The notes under the pieces: generated by a model
Databases searched by the model: none
Seen by the model: only the letters and a program-made list of their open reading frames with translations
What the model was told of the DNA's origin: nothing
Shown here: one piece after another, positions 28,555-40,708 of the stretch
Layout: the number at the start of each line of letters is the position of its first letter
Numbering within the stretch: position 1 is the stretch's first letter
Assembly (NCBI GenBank): GCA_034406715.1
Contig: CP137865.1
Span: 1,240,001-1,304,000 of the forward strand
Direction of reading: 5' to 3'
DNA: 64,000 bases
From: Rhodotorula mucilaginosa
Lineage: Eukaryota; Basidiomycota; Microbotryomycetes; Sporidiobolales; Sporidiobolaceae
Position numbers and translations under genes: made by a program

Positions 28555-31500
28555 TCAATGGCCGAGGGAGAGACGTTCGAGGGTTGTCGGTATATAGCTG
28601 TCGGATCCGTAGCCTGCACGAGTCGGTAGAGACTCGGCAAAGTCGACGAGGTCAGTGCCGAGCGCCCGCAGGGTCGAACCTCCCTTGACGAGCCATTTGT
28701 CGACTGCGAACAAAGGGTGGAAATCAGCTGGAGCCTTAGCGAAAGAGTCCGTGCAACTCACCTTGTCCAGAGGAGAGCACGGTCGAGTGCTGTCCTAACG
28801 TCGAGTCGAGTCCGGAGACCGCAATCTGCAGACGTTCGATGTCAGCTGGCCGTCGGTCCTGAAGTCGCGAAGGAAGGCAACTTACGATCCGTGCCGGCGG
28901 AAGCTGGTCGCAGACTTCGCATTCACGCATTCGTCGGGTTGCCTCAATACCGTCCATCCCCGGCATCTGGATGTCGCCTGCAGAGAAAGCGCGGCATCAG
29001 CCTTTGAACGGGAAAGGATAAGGGACCGCAACAACCAGGCTTACACCACACGAGGTTCGGGCGATGTTGCCGAAACAACTTGACGGCTTCCTCCCCATCA
29101 GCAGCATCGACGAAATCGACACCTTTCGAGCGAAGATAGGTGCAGTAGACTTTTCGCGCGACCGAGTTGTCGTCCACAACGAGAGCGCGAACATGCTGCA
29201 GATGAGGAGATTGCGCCGCCACCGGCTTGGTCCGAGAACGCGGTGCCTTGCCCGCGACAGCGTCGACGGCGCCGATGACGAGGCTCTCGTTCCTTTTGGC
29301 GTCTTCGACCTTGGAAGGACTTGGCGGAACGCTCGACGCGGACGGACTCGCCGTGCCGTCGGGCACGCCGAGCGGCGACGGCGGAGGCAGGTGCTCGGCG
29401 TTCTGCGGCTGCACAACAGGCGAGGAGCGCACGGACGCTCGCGGGCTGAAGAGAGTCTCGAGCTCGTCGGTCAAGTTGCGAATGACGGATCGATTCACCA
29501 CGCTGACAGGCGGAAGTGCCGCTTCGAGGGGAACGGACACCGTCGCGGTCGTCCCGACGTTCAGGGTGGACTCGTACCGGAGAGTCCCTCCCATGCGACG
29601 AACGATATTGTCGGCGATCGAAGTTCCCAAGCCGGCTCCGGGCGCAAAGGGGTCCGCTTGCTTGAAGGCGGTGTAGAGGTGGTCGCGCATAAAACCGGGC
29701 TCCATCCCGCGGCCGGTGTCGCTGCACTCGAAGCGGAACATGCGTTTGCCGTCGGAGAGCGTTTCGTCCATAAAGGCAGAGATAGTGATCGTTCCATTCG
29801 ACGTGAATTTGAGCGAGTTCGCGAGGAGGTTGACGAGCACACGCTTGAGACCGCCGACGTCGACTTTGGCGCGGAGGCCGGCTGGTAGAGTCGACTTGAA
29901 CACGACATCAAGCTTGTCGGGGCTGTAGTCCTTGTGTATCGTTGCCAGCCGTCGGCTCTTCGTCCAACACGACCGGACGACATCCACGAGGAGAGCGTCG
30001 AGATCAACAGAAGCTAACGCCGCCGTCACGTCGCCGCCGCGGTTGCTCAGCTTCGTATAGTCGAGCGTGTCGTCCAGAATTTCTCGTAGCGACGTGAGAC
30101 AGGTCTCGGCGACGTCCAGTAAGGGTCCTGTGGATGGACGAGAGTCAGACTGCAGATCCCGCCGCCAGCCGAATCTATCTTCACGCACCGATGGTTGTCA
30201 TGGCTTCTGGCTCGGCGAGATCTCGAATAAGCTCGAGCTGACTCCCGATTGCAAATATCGGCGTCCGGAGCTCGTGCGAGACGTGCCCGACGAAGCGGAG
30301 CTTCGCTTGATCCGCTTGGAGGATCTTCTCCTGGAGCAGACCTGCGATGAGCACGCCGCCAACGTTTCGCACGAACCGCTGATCAGACGGTTCGTACTGA
30401 AAGTGCGGAGACTGCGAGCCGACCACGATGCAGAGCGCCGGCACGCCTTCGTGGTCAAAGAGCGGAGCCGTGATGACGGCCGACGTGTCGTTCGGCAGAA
30501 AAGCCGCGAGGGCGGTCGCGACTCGGTCGCCGCCTTCCTTCCCCACGGGCTGGGAGAACGTAATCTCTTCCGTCTGCAGAAGGAGCCTCAAACTTAGCAT
30601 GTGATGACTTCGAGCCCGCGAGCGACTTTGTGTGTGACGAACCTCGTGCCAGTCGAGTAAAGCCTGCTGAACCGCTCGCAGCCCTTCCTCGCCGCACAGT
30701 CGAGCCTTCCACGCATCCTCCGCGCCCTCATCTTGATCGGCATCCTCCAGCTGGTGACACGCGAGGTCGAGCAAGTCGAGCCGTCCGAGACCACTTCCGG
30801 AGGTTCGTCTCGGAGAAGGCGCAAAGTCGCCAGTGAACCCTCGGAGGTCGAGGATGAAGGCAAAATCGGACTCGGTCAGGGTACGCAGCTTGTTCGCAAG
30901 TCCCTCGTGGACGCAGCGGAGAGAGGCCGGCATGGATGGGCGGCCGGCCATCGCGCGCGAGGGATGGACGATGAGTTGTTGGAAAAGGAGAGACACGTAG
31001 TCGAGTCGTGTGTCGTAGAGACGCTGACGCTCGACCTGGAATGAGAGCTCGATCTCCTTGGCGACCATCGAAGCCATGCGCTTGAGCATCTTCTCCTCCT
31101 TGTCGCCGAGCGGTTCTCGCGGTGACGGGTGGACCAGACAGAGCGACCCTATCGGTAATCGTTCCGTCTTGGCGACCGGCGCGTATTCGACTTTCGGTAA
31201 GTTGATGTCTGCTCGTAGTCGTGATCAGTCCGTAACTCTGCGAAGCGCGTCAATGCCGTTGGCTTACTGGCGGACGCGAAGAACTTGATAGGCCTCTCGG
31301 CCAGCACGAGAGGATTCCGCTTGAAGCGCCATTCCGTATCGGCGTTCGGAACTTGGAGGCAACCCGCCTCAGCCGACTTGCCCATCGCATGCGGACAGAA
31401 CGAAATATCGACGGGAATCTCGACTTGAGCGTGCGCATCCTCCGTCCAGCCCGCGGACGAGACGAAGAACGTTCGATCTTCGAGGACTGTGGTTTCAGAC

Positions 31501-32023
31501 CGTCAACATGCATGCGGCAGCGGGAAGAGGAAGCGGACTCACCGGCGTTGACGATGACCGCATCAACCTCGAAGACGTCCTTGGCGAGCTGGGCGATCTC
31601 GTCGATGGCTGGATAACGTCCTTGCGGCTGAGCAGAGTGCAGCTCGAAGCGCCGGAGGACTCGCCGCCGCTCCTCCTCGCGCGCTGTGGCACGGGAATGT
31701 TGGTCAGCATGATCCTCCAAAATGGACCCTCCATCGCGTATGACGGGCAGCTCACGACTTAGCAATGACGGCAGGTAGCCCTTCTTTTCGTAGAACATGC
31801 GAGCATAGGCAGCAGTGCCTGGCGAAGCGGCCTCCTCTCGTCGTGCCTTCGCATCCCGCTGTTCGACGTCGTGCGGCCGGTCGACCGGTTCCTTGACGAC
31901 GTTCAGAGCGGCGGTCCCCTGCTGGTACCGTTGCTCGAGCTGCGTCCAAGCATCCTCGTCTCGCGGGCTGTCGTGGCTACGGTGCCCGTTTGGCGGGATC
32001 GGCAGGACGGCTGGCGCGGTCAT
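28555..32023 (-). CDS. Hybrid histidine kinase: GAF - HisKA - HATPase - receiver
   Basis: Hybrid kinases sense a signal, autophosphorylate on His and pass phosphate to their own receiver Asp, then through a phosphotransfer protein to the HOG or Skn7 branch. Seen in order: an N-terminal helical region, a GAF-like domain with the fungal signature SFCPHAMG ... DTEWRFKRNPLV and IGSLCLVHPSPR, the H-box FVGHVSHELRTPIFAIGS, the N-box LLANSLKFTSNG, G-boxes DTGRGMEPGF and GAGLGTSIADNIV, and a receiver. The receiver is split over four exons: VVDDNSVARK, then CDIQMPGMDG (acceptor Asp), VSGLDSTLG and VDKWLVKGG (conserved Lys). No membrane segment is seen, so a soluble sensor is likely. Start ATG at 32023; stop at 28557-28555. 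The kinase appears complete; the ligand is unknown. Confidence 0.93.
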
Positions 32024-32594
32024 GGATGGAGATCCGGCCGGGCAAGGGGGGCGGTGGACAGAGACGCGCTGCCGGCGACTCGTGCGTCAAGGGGATGGGG
32101 GAGCACGATCAGGTTGAATCTTGGGTCGTGCTGTGCGCTCGTTCGTTGCTGCTCGGATTTCGCCTGAGGATCTGCTCGACTTTTTGGCCAGAATCAAATC
32201 TGCCGCTGCAGCAGCCTGCAGGTCAAATTTGCGGAGGACGCGCGCCCGCGATCGATCGACCGTCTGTAAATTCCGGAGACCGAGGACGGAGCCGTGTGTC
32301 GATCACTGATGAAAATGACGCGCCGCCCTGCAAACGAGCTCGACTTGCAGGCTGTTGCAGCCATCTGGCTCGACTGTTTCTAGGGTTTGGGTATAGCAAG
32401 CTGTATTACGAACTACCGCCGTAGCATAGGGAGGACTAGGGACCGGTCCGAAGGTCAGTCCAGGGCGCTTGCGACGCTCGCGAAGCCTTTGAACGGTCAT
32501 GTCTCGTGCATATCAGCATCTTTTATGCGGTATCTCACGAGGGTATGATTGCGTAATGGGTATCTTTTCTACTGGAACTTGCCAGTGGACTTGA
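32024..32594. other. Intergenic region between histidine kinase and O-fucosyltransferase-like gene
   Basis: 571 bases that must hold the kinase promoter and the 3' untranslated region of the neighbour, both on the minus strand. AT-richer around 32380-32570. No gene supported. Confidence 0.5.
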
Positions 32595-34723
32595 TCAACC
32601 TCGCTCGATGATGTCCCAGCCGCTGCGGCGGACGGAAAAGGTCAGAAGACTTGCAGCTTCTCAAAGTCGCCAGCGTGGACTCACTGATAGACTTGATGGA
32701 GTACGTCGCTGGCGAACCGACTGTACGTCGATTGAGGCGTCCCGACCAACGTCCGACCCCAAGCTGCAATCTGGGCGTCGAGTTGCGGGTACAAGAACTG
32801 CGCCAGGGGGGTCTTGTCCCCGGCCGCACGCAGTCGGTTCATCGTCTCGAGCTCGGGAAGAGTTCCGAAGTCGGAGAGGGTGAACGAGCACGGGAAGGCG
32901 GCGAAAAAAATCGCCAAGTTGGGATCGGAGCGGGGCAGTTTCGAGTCGGTCGCGACGTAGAGGGGCGCGTTGAACGGCAAGAAGCGCTCTTCTGTATGTA
33001 GAGCTGCGTGACAGGAAAGGGAAGATGCGAGGGGCGAATCGGCGAGGGTGCGGATTGTCGGTAGTGGAGGGAGCGGAGCGTGGTGATACGCGCCTTCTCG
33101 CTGCGGTCGCGAGTTGGCGCGCTTCGAGAGGGCCGCCCACTTGTCGTCGCCGACTTTGCCATCCCGACGCTCCTTCTCGTCCGCCTCGGTCGCTCCGCGC
33201 ACGCGGAGCTCGTCGCAAACTGCCCGGTCGATCTTCATCTTGTTGATGCACAACCGCTCCCACACGTCGGCCATGTTCTTCGTCGCCTCTTGCATGAAGA
33301 CGCCGTCCCCGACGCGCAGATGCAAGCCGTGGTACTTGCCCGGTCCGCCGAGCTGGTCCCGGATCCGAGTGACCACGTCGTCGACCGCCTGAGTGTGGAA
33401 CACCATCGAGCGACGGAAAACGGTCCGTGCGTCGGCGTTCTTGTCGAGAGTGACGCGCAGTCGGCTGGTGCCGAACAGCGAACCGACGTGGACGAGCTTG
33501 TACTCGTCCGTCTCTTGCCGAAACTGATCAATGTCGATCCGGTTCCCCCACTTCTCGAGCGGGTCGAGGTCGTCGCGCGAGTCGTAAAAGCGGTACTGGT
33601 ACATGGTCTGGTCTTTGAGCTCGTACACGTCCGAGCGCTCGCCGTCATTGCCGCTCGGGCGGGCGAGGCCGATCTCGTCCTCGAGCCACGACATGGACAT
33701 GCTCGACCTCGTTCGGATCGGGACGATTGTCTCGGCCTCGGACAGGTCGACGAGGAAACTCCAGTCGACCGCGGTCCAGTCCCAGTAGTCGTCGCACTCG
33801 TGCGGGATCGGATCCTCGTTCGTTCCATCGCCGAACGGAATGCAGTGTTCGAGACCGTCCTTGTTGGCCATCTCGAGTCGGCGCTGCAGCTTGTCGAACG
33901 AGATGTACGGGATGGCGTGCCCGAGCCATACCGGTGGTACGAGGAGGGTACGGCCGAGCATGAAGGCGAGGGTCAACGCATTCTCGAGCGACATGCGCTG
34001 GTTGTGGTAGCCGGAATGAGGCGAATAGGCGAGGTACCGAGTATTGGGGGGGGAACGCATCGGGGCTGTGGTGCTGGCGTGCACGTCGACGTCTATCGGC
34101 GCACGCGCATGCGAATCGAGGGGTAAAGGCCGTTGCTGGGCCACCGGTGCTGGATGAGCGAGCGGTTTCGCCACGATCCCGACGGCCGGCTTCTCCGCGA
34201 GGGCGGCGTCGGCGAGAGGCGGAGGCGGCATCGGCGGCGGGCGTTGAGGTATGGGAGGATGTGCGTCAATCACGGGTGGAGGTCGTCCGAAGGGTACGGC
34301 CGGCGCGTCGTCGCCGTAGTCTCCTTGTTCTGCGGCGGCGAGGTATTCGTCGCCGTCGTCGCGTGTCGATGCCGCCTCGTCTGGTGATTTCGGCTGCCAC
34401 ATGATGACCGCTACGAGGAGCGTGAGGACCAGGGCCCAGCGGAGTTTGCTCGAGCGCAGTTTGTTAAGCGGAAGTCCGGCAGCTGAGATTCTCCTGCCGC
34501 TGCTGGTCAGGCCGGTGATCCCGCCCGACAATCTCCCTCCTCTCGAGCGACCGGCGAGCGGAGATCCCATGAGCGGGATGGCGATAGCATCGTGCGGCTC
34601 TGGCGATACGCTGCTCCGCCTCCGCGGGGAGCCTGCGCCAGCTGGAGTCGAAGCGGTCGAGCCAGTCCGAGAAGGTCCGGCAAGCACGTCGAGCGTGATC
34701 TCGTCGCCCGACTGCGGTGCCAT
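32595..34723 (-). CDS. Type II membrane protein, GDP-fucose protein O-fucosyltransferase-like
   Basis: Seen: a cytosolic Ser/Arg-rich N-terminus, one hydrophobic anchor (WALVLTLLVAVIMW), a Pro-rich stem and a lumenal catalytic-type domain. Family motifs include YLAYSPHSGYHNQRMSLENA, LGRTLLVPPVWLGHAIPY, and HLRVGDGVFM, which fits the H-x-R-x-G-D type motif of O-fucosyltransferases. A C-terminal part (PLYVATDSKLPR ... FTLSDFG) follows. The last exon is found by splicing: the frame would stop at 32681, but a donor there and a CTGAC-acceptor join VYH to GWDIIERG, ending at 32595. Golgi location is inferred from topology. A stretch near 33005-33090 may be an in-frame intron. The donor sugar and substrate in fungi are not known. 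Confidence 0.8.
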
Positions 34724-34970
34724 GCTCGCGGGTAGTGCTCGGCTGTGCAGCCGTCCCGATCTGCGATGAGGATCTGTTCTGGATGTTGAGGCAGCGTGCA
34801 GATCAAAGGGCTTGCGAGGCGGTGCAGTTGCGCCCTCCCCTCAACGAGTCGCTCGGCCCCCACCTCCACTTTTTCTCGACCCGGAAAAGCCAGAGTCGGC
34901 CTGCAGCACGTGTAGCTGTAGACTGTCGAGCTATCCTGGTCAGTCTTGTACAGTACAGTTCCCGACCGAC
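34724..34970. promoter_or_regulatory. Shared divergent promoter, O-fucosyltransferase-like / methyltransferase
   Basis: Only 247 bases lie between the two start codons, so the promoters overlap or abut. No specific factor site is assigned. Confidence 0.5.
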
Positions 34971-35932
34971 ATGGCCATGGCATCGAACGAGAACAGACAG
35001 CACTTCTACCCGTCTGGGCACGACGAGACCGTCCTCCGCTCTCATCGCACTCGCACCGCTGCCAACTCGGCCGCACACCTGCTCCCGCTCCTCCGCAAGA
35101 CCGACAAGCTCCTCGATATCGGGTTCGTCCTTCTCTTGCCGTCCCGTCTCGAAAACTGCGGCTGAGCATTCATCGCCACTCGCAACAGCTGCGGACCCGG
35201 CACCATCACCTGCGGTTTCGCTCCGCATGTCGCCGACGTCCTCGGCATCGAGCATCCCGCAGCCGGAGAAGACGTCCTCGTGAAGGCGCGAGCAGAGGCT
35301 CAGGCGCAGGGCGTACAGGACAATGTCCGGTTCGAGCACGCCGACGCACTCGCGTTGCCGTACGAGGATGAAGCGTTCGACGTCGTCTTCTGTCATCAAG
35401 TGAGCACTCTCTCCTCCAATACGCACAGCCTCAGAGCTCTTGCGCAGACCGCTAACATTCTAATCTGCGGCAGGTCTTGCAACACGTCCCCGATCCGGTC
35501 GGAGTCTTGCGCGAAATGCGCCGCGTCTCGAAGCGCATCGTCGCCGCCCGAGAATCCGACCGCGGCACCTTTGTCTACTTCCCTCCAGACAAAACCCTCG
35601 AACGCTTTGACCACTTGTGGTACGAGGTCGCGCGGGCAGGCGGTGGCGAGCCGGACGCAGGTCGTCGTCTAAAGGCTTGGGCCGTCGAGGCGGGGTTCGC
35701 CAACGACAAGGTCACCGTCACAGCCGGAAACTCGACTCCCGAAGTCAGAGAATGGAGTCAGATGTGGGCCGCGCGAACGCGGGACAGCGACTTTGCCAAG
35801 AAGGCGGTCGAGCTCGAGTTGGCGACTCAGGATGAGTTGCGGGAGATGGCGGAGGCGTGGAAGAGATGGGGAGAACAGGACGGAGCTTGGTATGGGTACT
35901 TGCACGGCGAACTCATTGCGCAGAAGCAGTAG
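34971..35932 (+). CDS. Class I SAM-dependent methyltransferase (UbiE-like)
   Basis: Seen: three exons. The first ends in KLLDIG; the splice (donor gttcgt) restores the SAM-binding motif I LLDIGCGPGT, followed by VADVLGIEHPA (motif II acidic residue), NVRFEHADALALPYEDEAFD (motif III / post-I) and VFCHQVLQHVPDPVGVLREM (motif IV), all typical of Methyltransf_11 / UbiE-type enzymes. The C-terminal half (about 150 residues) ends with GAWYGYLHGELIAQKQ and resembles fungal small-molecule methyltransferases. Two in-frame ATGs (MAMAS) are close together; the first is used. No targeting signal is seen. The substrate is unknown; I do not place it in ubiquinone synthesis. Confidence 0.88.
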
Positions 35933-36507
35933 CTGCGATCGGACCTTGGCGCTCTGTCCTTGCAAGGCATTGATGCAATCGCGGCCTACAGCCTGCGTGT
36001 TCGCCTCGATCACGCAAGTTTGCCCAGCCCGAGACAGTGTCATGAAGCAGGTTATTGCACAAGTCTCTGCACGACCAAGCGCAAGCATCCTCAGGCGTGG
36101 AGACAGGTGGCGATGGCTTACCTCTGCACGAGGCGAATGAGCGAACGGGCCCTCGAGGTGCTCGAAAGCCATGGTCGCGTACGTGATAGACTCGTTGGTG
36201 ACGGATATACCGTAGCAGAAGTAGGTCTTGGCTGCCATCGCAAGGCGTTGGTCTCGCTGACAAAGGCCGGGCACAAGTTGGTCGAGGCGTCTAGACGGGG
36301 GCAACGGCATCCAGACACACCGCCCTGGGCGCGGATAAGCGGACTCAGCCGCACCGATTTCGATCAGGCTTTGAGCAAAAGGCTCAGTCGTGCGGAACAA
36401 TTGAATGCTGTGGTGTTGAGCGGAATCGAGGCATGCCGAGAGGGAGAGAGTTGGAGGAGAGAGAGAAGAGCAGCGTCTCGCCACACCATCCCATCGACTT
36501 TCGAAGG
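35933..36507. other. Intergenic region between methyltransferase and ATG7
   Basis: 575 bases with long open frames on both strands. On the minus strand an ATG at about 36240 begins a 39-codon segment (MAAKTYFCYGISVTNES...) of high GC3 ending in a good donor (GAG|gtaagcc); on the plus strand a 180-codon frame without an early ATG is open. Neither matches a family I know, and the ATG7 promoter must be here, so no gene is called. Confidence 0.35.
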
Positions 36508-39458
36508 ATGATGGCAGAGCCAAGAGCAATGCCGCAGCCGCTACAGTTCCTACCGCTACAGACGAGCATCTCGCCCTCGTTCTGGCACCGTCTGACGGAC
36601 CTCAAACTGCACCACCTCCAGCTCTCGGATGCGCCCGTCCCCATCGTCGGGCACTACGGCCGCGGCAAGCAGATCACCGATCGAGTGACGGGACAAGCTG
36701 TCGGGATCAGTGCCGGCCTCGAGCTCGACTCGGCTAGCTTTGACGACGCGCAGGCTCATCAGGCGGGCAATGTGGGGCAGCAGGACCAAGGGCAAGTCTG
36801 GCCTCTTATTCCCTTCAGGCGTGCGTTCTGACGTGTCTGACATACAGCTCGGAAGATGCGCAACGGCCGCGATCAGCACGGTCGCGGCTGCGCGGGACTC
36901 TGCGGAACTTCAACACGATCGAAGAGTTCCGGAACTGCGACAAGGCAAAGCTCCTAGACGAGCTGGGAGAGCAGGCGAGTCGCTCGTCGCATTGGCGATC
37001 ATCTACTGAATACTGACAAGATCTACCTGCACAGATCTGGGCAAGGGCAACTTCGACGTCCCCCAACGATCCTCCGCCGACGCTCGAATCGCTCAATCCG
37101 TTCCTCCTGATCACGTTTGCCGACTTGAAAAAGTACCGCTACTACTACTGGTGCGCGTTCCCGGCCGTCGTGCAGAAACCGGGCTGGGAAGTCGTCGATG
37201 GGTGGTCGTCCATAGATCGCCCCGAGCTGGTAAGTTTATTCTGAGAGAGGCGGCTAGTCAATGGACATCCCGGCTGAGCTGATGCTAAGCTTGTGATGTT
37301 ATGGTCAGCCCTTGGACTCCGTATCCCTCGGTCGAACGGAAGACTTTACGGAGCAAGCTCCGCTGAGCGAGGTGTCGACGTTCTGGTCGAATATTGACCC
37401 ACAGCAGGTGAGCCTCAACAGCGCCCTTTCGCGGGGCGTTCGAGACGTGTTTGCTCCGCAAGACTAACGTGAACGTCGATCTTACACAGCGGACCGTGAT
37501 TGTGTCTGATCCGTCATCGCATCCGTCCGCTCCCGGCTGGCCCGTCCGCAACCTCCTCCTCTTCCTCTCTCGAACGCCTCTCCTCGCTTCTTCGCCGTGC
37601 GCGACGCTGCGCCTCATCCTGGTCCGTGATAACGAAACGATCACGGCGCAACTACGGCTTAAGTCTGCCGTTGAATCGGAAGAGATTGACGCGTCGCAGC
37701 AGAGGCCGGCGACGGTGGGATGGGAGAAGAATGAAAAGGGCAAACTGGGACCGCGGATGGCAGACCTTGGACCTCTGATGGACCCGACGAGGCGAGTCTC
37801 CGAAGCTGCTTCAGTCTCGCATGACCTCGAGAGCTTTGGCTGATCTGGGAAGGAGGACCCTGCAGACTGGCGGATCAAGCAGTCGACCTGAACTTGCAGC
37901 TGATGCGCTGGCGCATCATGCCGTCCCTCGATCTCGACAAGGTCAAGCATACAAGATGTCTCTTGCTCGGTGCCGGCACGCTCGGCTGCTACGTCGCGCG
38001 GACTTTGATGGTGAGCCATGAGCCGCCCGTCTCTCCCGGTCTGCACCCATACTGACGCGAGACGGAATCTTGTCCAGGCATGGGGCGTGAGGAAGATCAC
38101 CCTCGTCGACTCCTCCACCGTCTCATATTCCAATCCCGTCCGACAGCCGCTCTTTGAATTCGCCGACTCGCTCAACGGCGGCAAGCCCAAAGCCGAAGCT
38201 GCAGCTGCAGCTTTGAAGCGCATTTATCCTGGGGTGGTGAGTGCTTGACGGCTCTACAGTGATCTTTCATAAGCCTGCCGCGCCCCGCTAAGGATCGAAA
38301 CAACACTGACTTCGGTTACGCATCACGCTAGGACGCCCGCGGAATTGCTTTGTCGGTTCCCATGCCGGGACACCCGATCTCGCCTTCGGCGCGCGAACAG
38401 ACGAAGAAGGACCTCGAGCAGCTTGAAGCGCTTGTCGAGGAGCACGATGTCGTCTACTTGTTGATGGACTCGCGGGAGAGCCGCTGGTTGCCGACTGTGA
38501 TCGGTGCGGCAAAGGGCAAGGTGCGCTCACTCTCCGGACGCTTACACAACGAGCTACAACGACGCTCACGTCCACGCGAACCCCTGCAGCTGGTGATGAA
38601 CGTCGCGCTCGGGTTCGACACTTACCTCGTCATGCGGCATGGCCTGCCTTCGTCCTCGTCGTCGGAGAAGGTAGATTCGGCGCAAGTCAAGCCTGGATCG
38701 ATCTACCGGGGTCAACTCGGCTGCTACTACTGCAACGATGTCGTCGCTCCGATGGATGTGAGTGTTCAGAAGTCTCTTGAAGCGCGGCGATGCGGTTCCT
38801 GCCGTGCTGACGAAACACACCCCGCGCCGTGTTCGGCTACGCAGTCTCTCAGCGATCGTACGCTCGACCAGATGTGCACGGTAACACGGCCTGGAATCGC
38901 GAGCATCGCCTCCTCGACGGCGGTCGAGCTCATGGTCTCGATTTTGCAGCACCCGAAAGGGTGCGTACGCCTTTCGTCCAACGCGGCCAGAGACGGAGTA
39001 CTGACAACAGTACCCTCTCCCAGCCCACATGCGCCGTCTATAATCCCTGGGCCAGGAACCGCATCGGCCTCGCGAGAACCAGCAGAGATCGAAGAGGCAG
39101 GCTCGCCACTCGGAATCGTGCCGCATCAGATTCGCGGCTTCCTCGGCAACTTTGACGCACTCAAGATTACCGGACAAGCTTACGACCGCTGTACCGGCTG
39201 CTCCGAAGCGGTGCGTGAACTTTTTGGCGCCCTCTTGACGCTGGGACGCATGCCCGTAACCACTGACATCCCTCGTTTGGACAGATCATCAGCGCCTACC
39301 GGAGTGATCCTTTCGCGCTCGTCGAAAGCGCGTGCGACGACGCAACGTATCTCGAAAGGCTCACGGGACTCGACAAACTCGAAGAGGAGACGGAGAAGAT
39401 GCTGGCAGAGGGGGTTTCGGATTGGGAAGAGGACGGCGAGGGAGAAGACGATTTCTAG
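36508..39458 (+). CDS. ATG7: ATG7, E1-like activating enzyme of autophagy
   Basis: Atg7 adenylates Atg8 and Atg12 and passes them to Atg3 and Atg10. Seen: N-terminal domain ([20 protein letters not shown] ... [12 protein letters not shown]), [37 protein letters not shown], then the adenylation domain with the ATP loop [19 protein letters not shown] and [31 protein letters not shown], and the catalytic Cys in [11 protein letters not shown]. The C-terminus has [12 protein letters not shown] and ends in an acidic tail ([12 protein letters not shown]). Two introns use GC-AG ends (36792-36847 and 36975-37034); only these restore the frame. About ten introns in all. The protein appears complete. 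Confidence 0.95.
36792..36847 (+). other. ATG7: GC-AG intron in ATG7 (donor GCAAGT)
   Basis: The exon ends in phase 2 at 36791; 56 bases later the acceptor tacag follows a CTGAC branch site. Splicing here joins the conserved N-terminal frame to [12 protein letters not shown]. The nearby GT sites (36796, 36821) give the wrong phase. Confidence 0.75.
36975..37034 (+). other. ATG7: GC-AG intron in ATG7 (donor GCGAGT)
   Basis: The conserved exon end LLDELGEQ is followed by gcgagt; a CTGAC site and acceptor gcacag precede IWARATS. The 60-base interval keeps phase 0, and no GT donor nearby does. Confidence 0.78.
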
Positions 39459-39624
39459 ACCGGCTGGTCCGGCGGCACATCCGTGATCTTTTTCACGTTC
39501 CGAGGCTATATTTTAGTTCTTTGCTAAGCGCCCGTGCTGCGTGTGGGTTCTCCATCTCTTTGAGTTTTTGCAAATATCGTTCTTTCTCCACTTTCAACGC
39601 CTCGGCTCTCCGTCCGCCTCTGAT

Positions 39625-40708
39625 ATGGAGCAAGCTAGCGAGACCTTGCCGTCACTGCATGCCCTGTCAATTACGCCGCAGCCGGTTTCAGCTGCGCCGG
39701 ACGAGACGCTTCCCTCAACAACACCACCTCGACCGGAGACGGCACGATCACGGACTCCTACGCCCCGCTCGAAACTGTCCACGAGCAGCGAAGTACCACG
39801 CTACGAGGGGCCTGTTTCCTACCGCGCGTACCAGGGCGAACAAGACCTCGACGTGATCGTCCGCCTCGTCGATGACGAATTGAGCGAGCCGTACAACCTC
39901 TACACCTACCGCTACTTTCTCGATGACTGGTGCGTATAGCTCTCTTAAGTGGCACACATCTGTCTGCCGGTGCAATCTGAAATACCATCGAAGTCTGCTC
40001 ACGGATGCAATGGCTCTCTTGCTACACAGGCCGCATCTCTGCTTCTTCGTGCGTTCCGCCCGGTTCTGTCCCTTTGTGGTCTTGCCAGCAGAGGACTGAA
40101 ACGCCTGAGCACTCTCTAGGCCTACGCCGGCGAAGTACCTATAGGAGTCATCGTATGCAAGCAGGAGCCGCACACGAAATCTTCAAAATCGGTACCGATA
40201 CCGGACCGGCCGGGCGAACGGAGACCGCTGATGCGAGGCTACTTGGCAATGCTGAGTACGCGGAAAGAGTACCGGGGGCGAGGAGTCGGTAAGTGTTTCC
40301 GCCGGCTAAGTTCTCGATCTCGATGAGCCCTCGCGACCGGCTGTCCGTCGGGAGACTGACAACGATCTGGTCCTGGCAGCCACCCATCTACTGCGCTTGT
40401 CGCTCTCGGTCATGCTGCGACCACCCCCAGAATTCGTCGCGACCTTGCCGCCCGATCATCCATCCAGAGAACCCGTCGACGAGATCGTCCTCGAAACCGA
40501 GGCGGACAACACGGCGGCCTTGGCCTTCTACGCCAAGATGGGCTTTGTGCGCGAGAAGCGGTTACATCGCTTCTACTTGAATGGGAAGGATGCGTACCGC
40601 CTGCGGCTGGACTTGACGAAGAGCGCGCCTGTCGCAGCGACGGCGCATGAGACGGAGCGGACGCAGGATCAGGATTATTCGAGCCCACCGAGGGATGAAA
40701 TATGTTGA
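39625..40708 (+). CDS. NAA30: NatC catalytic subunit Naa30 (Mak3), N-alpha-acetyltransferase
   Basis: Naa30 is the catalytic subunit of NatC, which acetylates Met-hydrophobic N-termini with Naa35 and Naa38. Seen: a disordered Ser/Thr/Pro-rich N-terminus of about 70 residues, then the Mak3 core: [63 protein letters not shown] (acetyl-CoA loop), the segment [22 protein letters not shown] and [20 protein letters not shown]. Three introns; the third (from about 40288) splits the acetyl-CoA loop, and its acceptor restores RGVATHLL. The N-terminal extension is absent in yeast Mak3 but common in larger eukaryotic Naa30. The last 25 residues are acidic and family-unlike. Confidence 0.92.

Noticed and set aside
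35669-36529. Long minus-strand open frame (about 286 codons) across the methyltransferase 3' end and the ATG7 leader
   Set aside because: No ATG at its start, no motif, and it overlaps conserved coding sequence on the other strand; long chance frames are common at this GC content.
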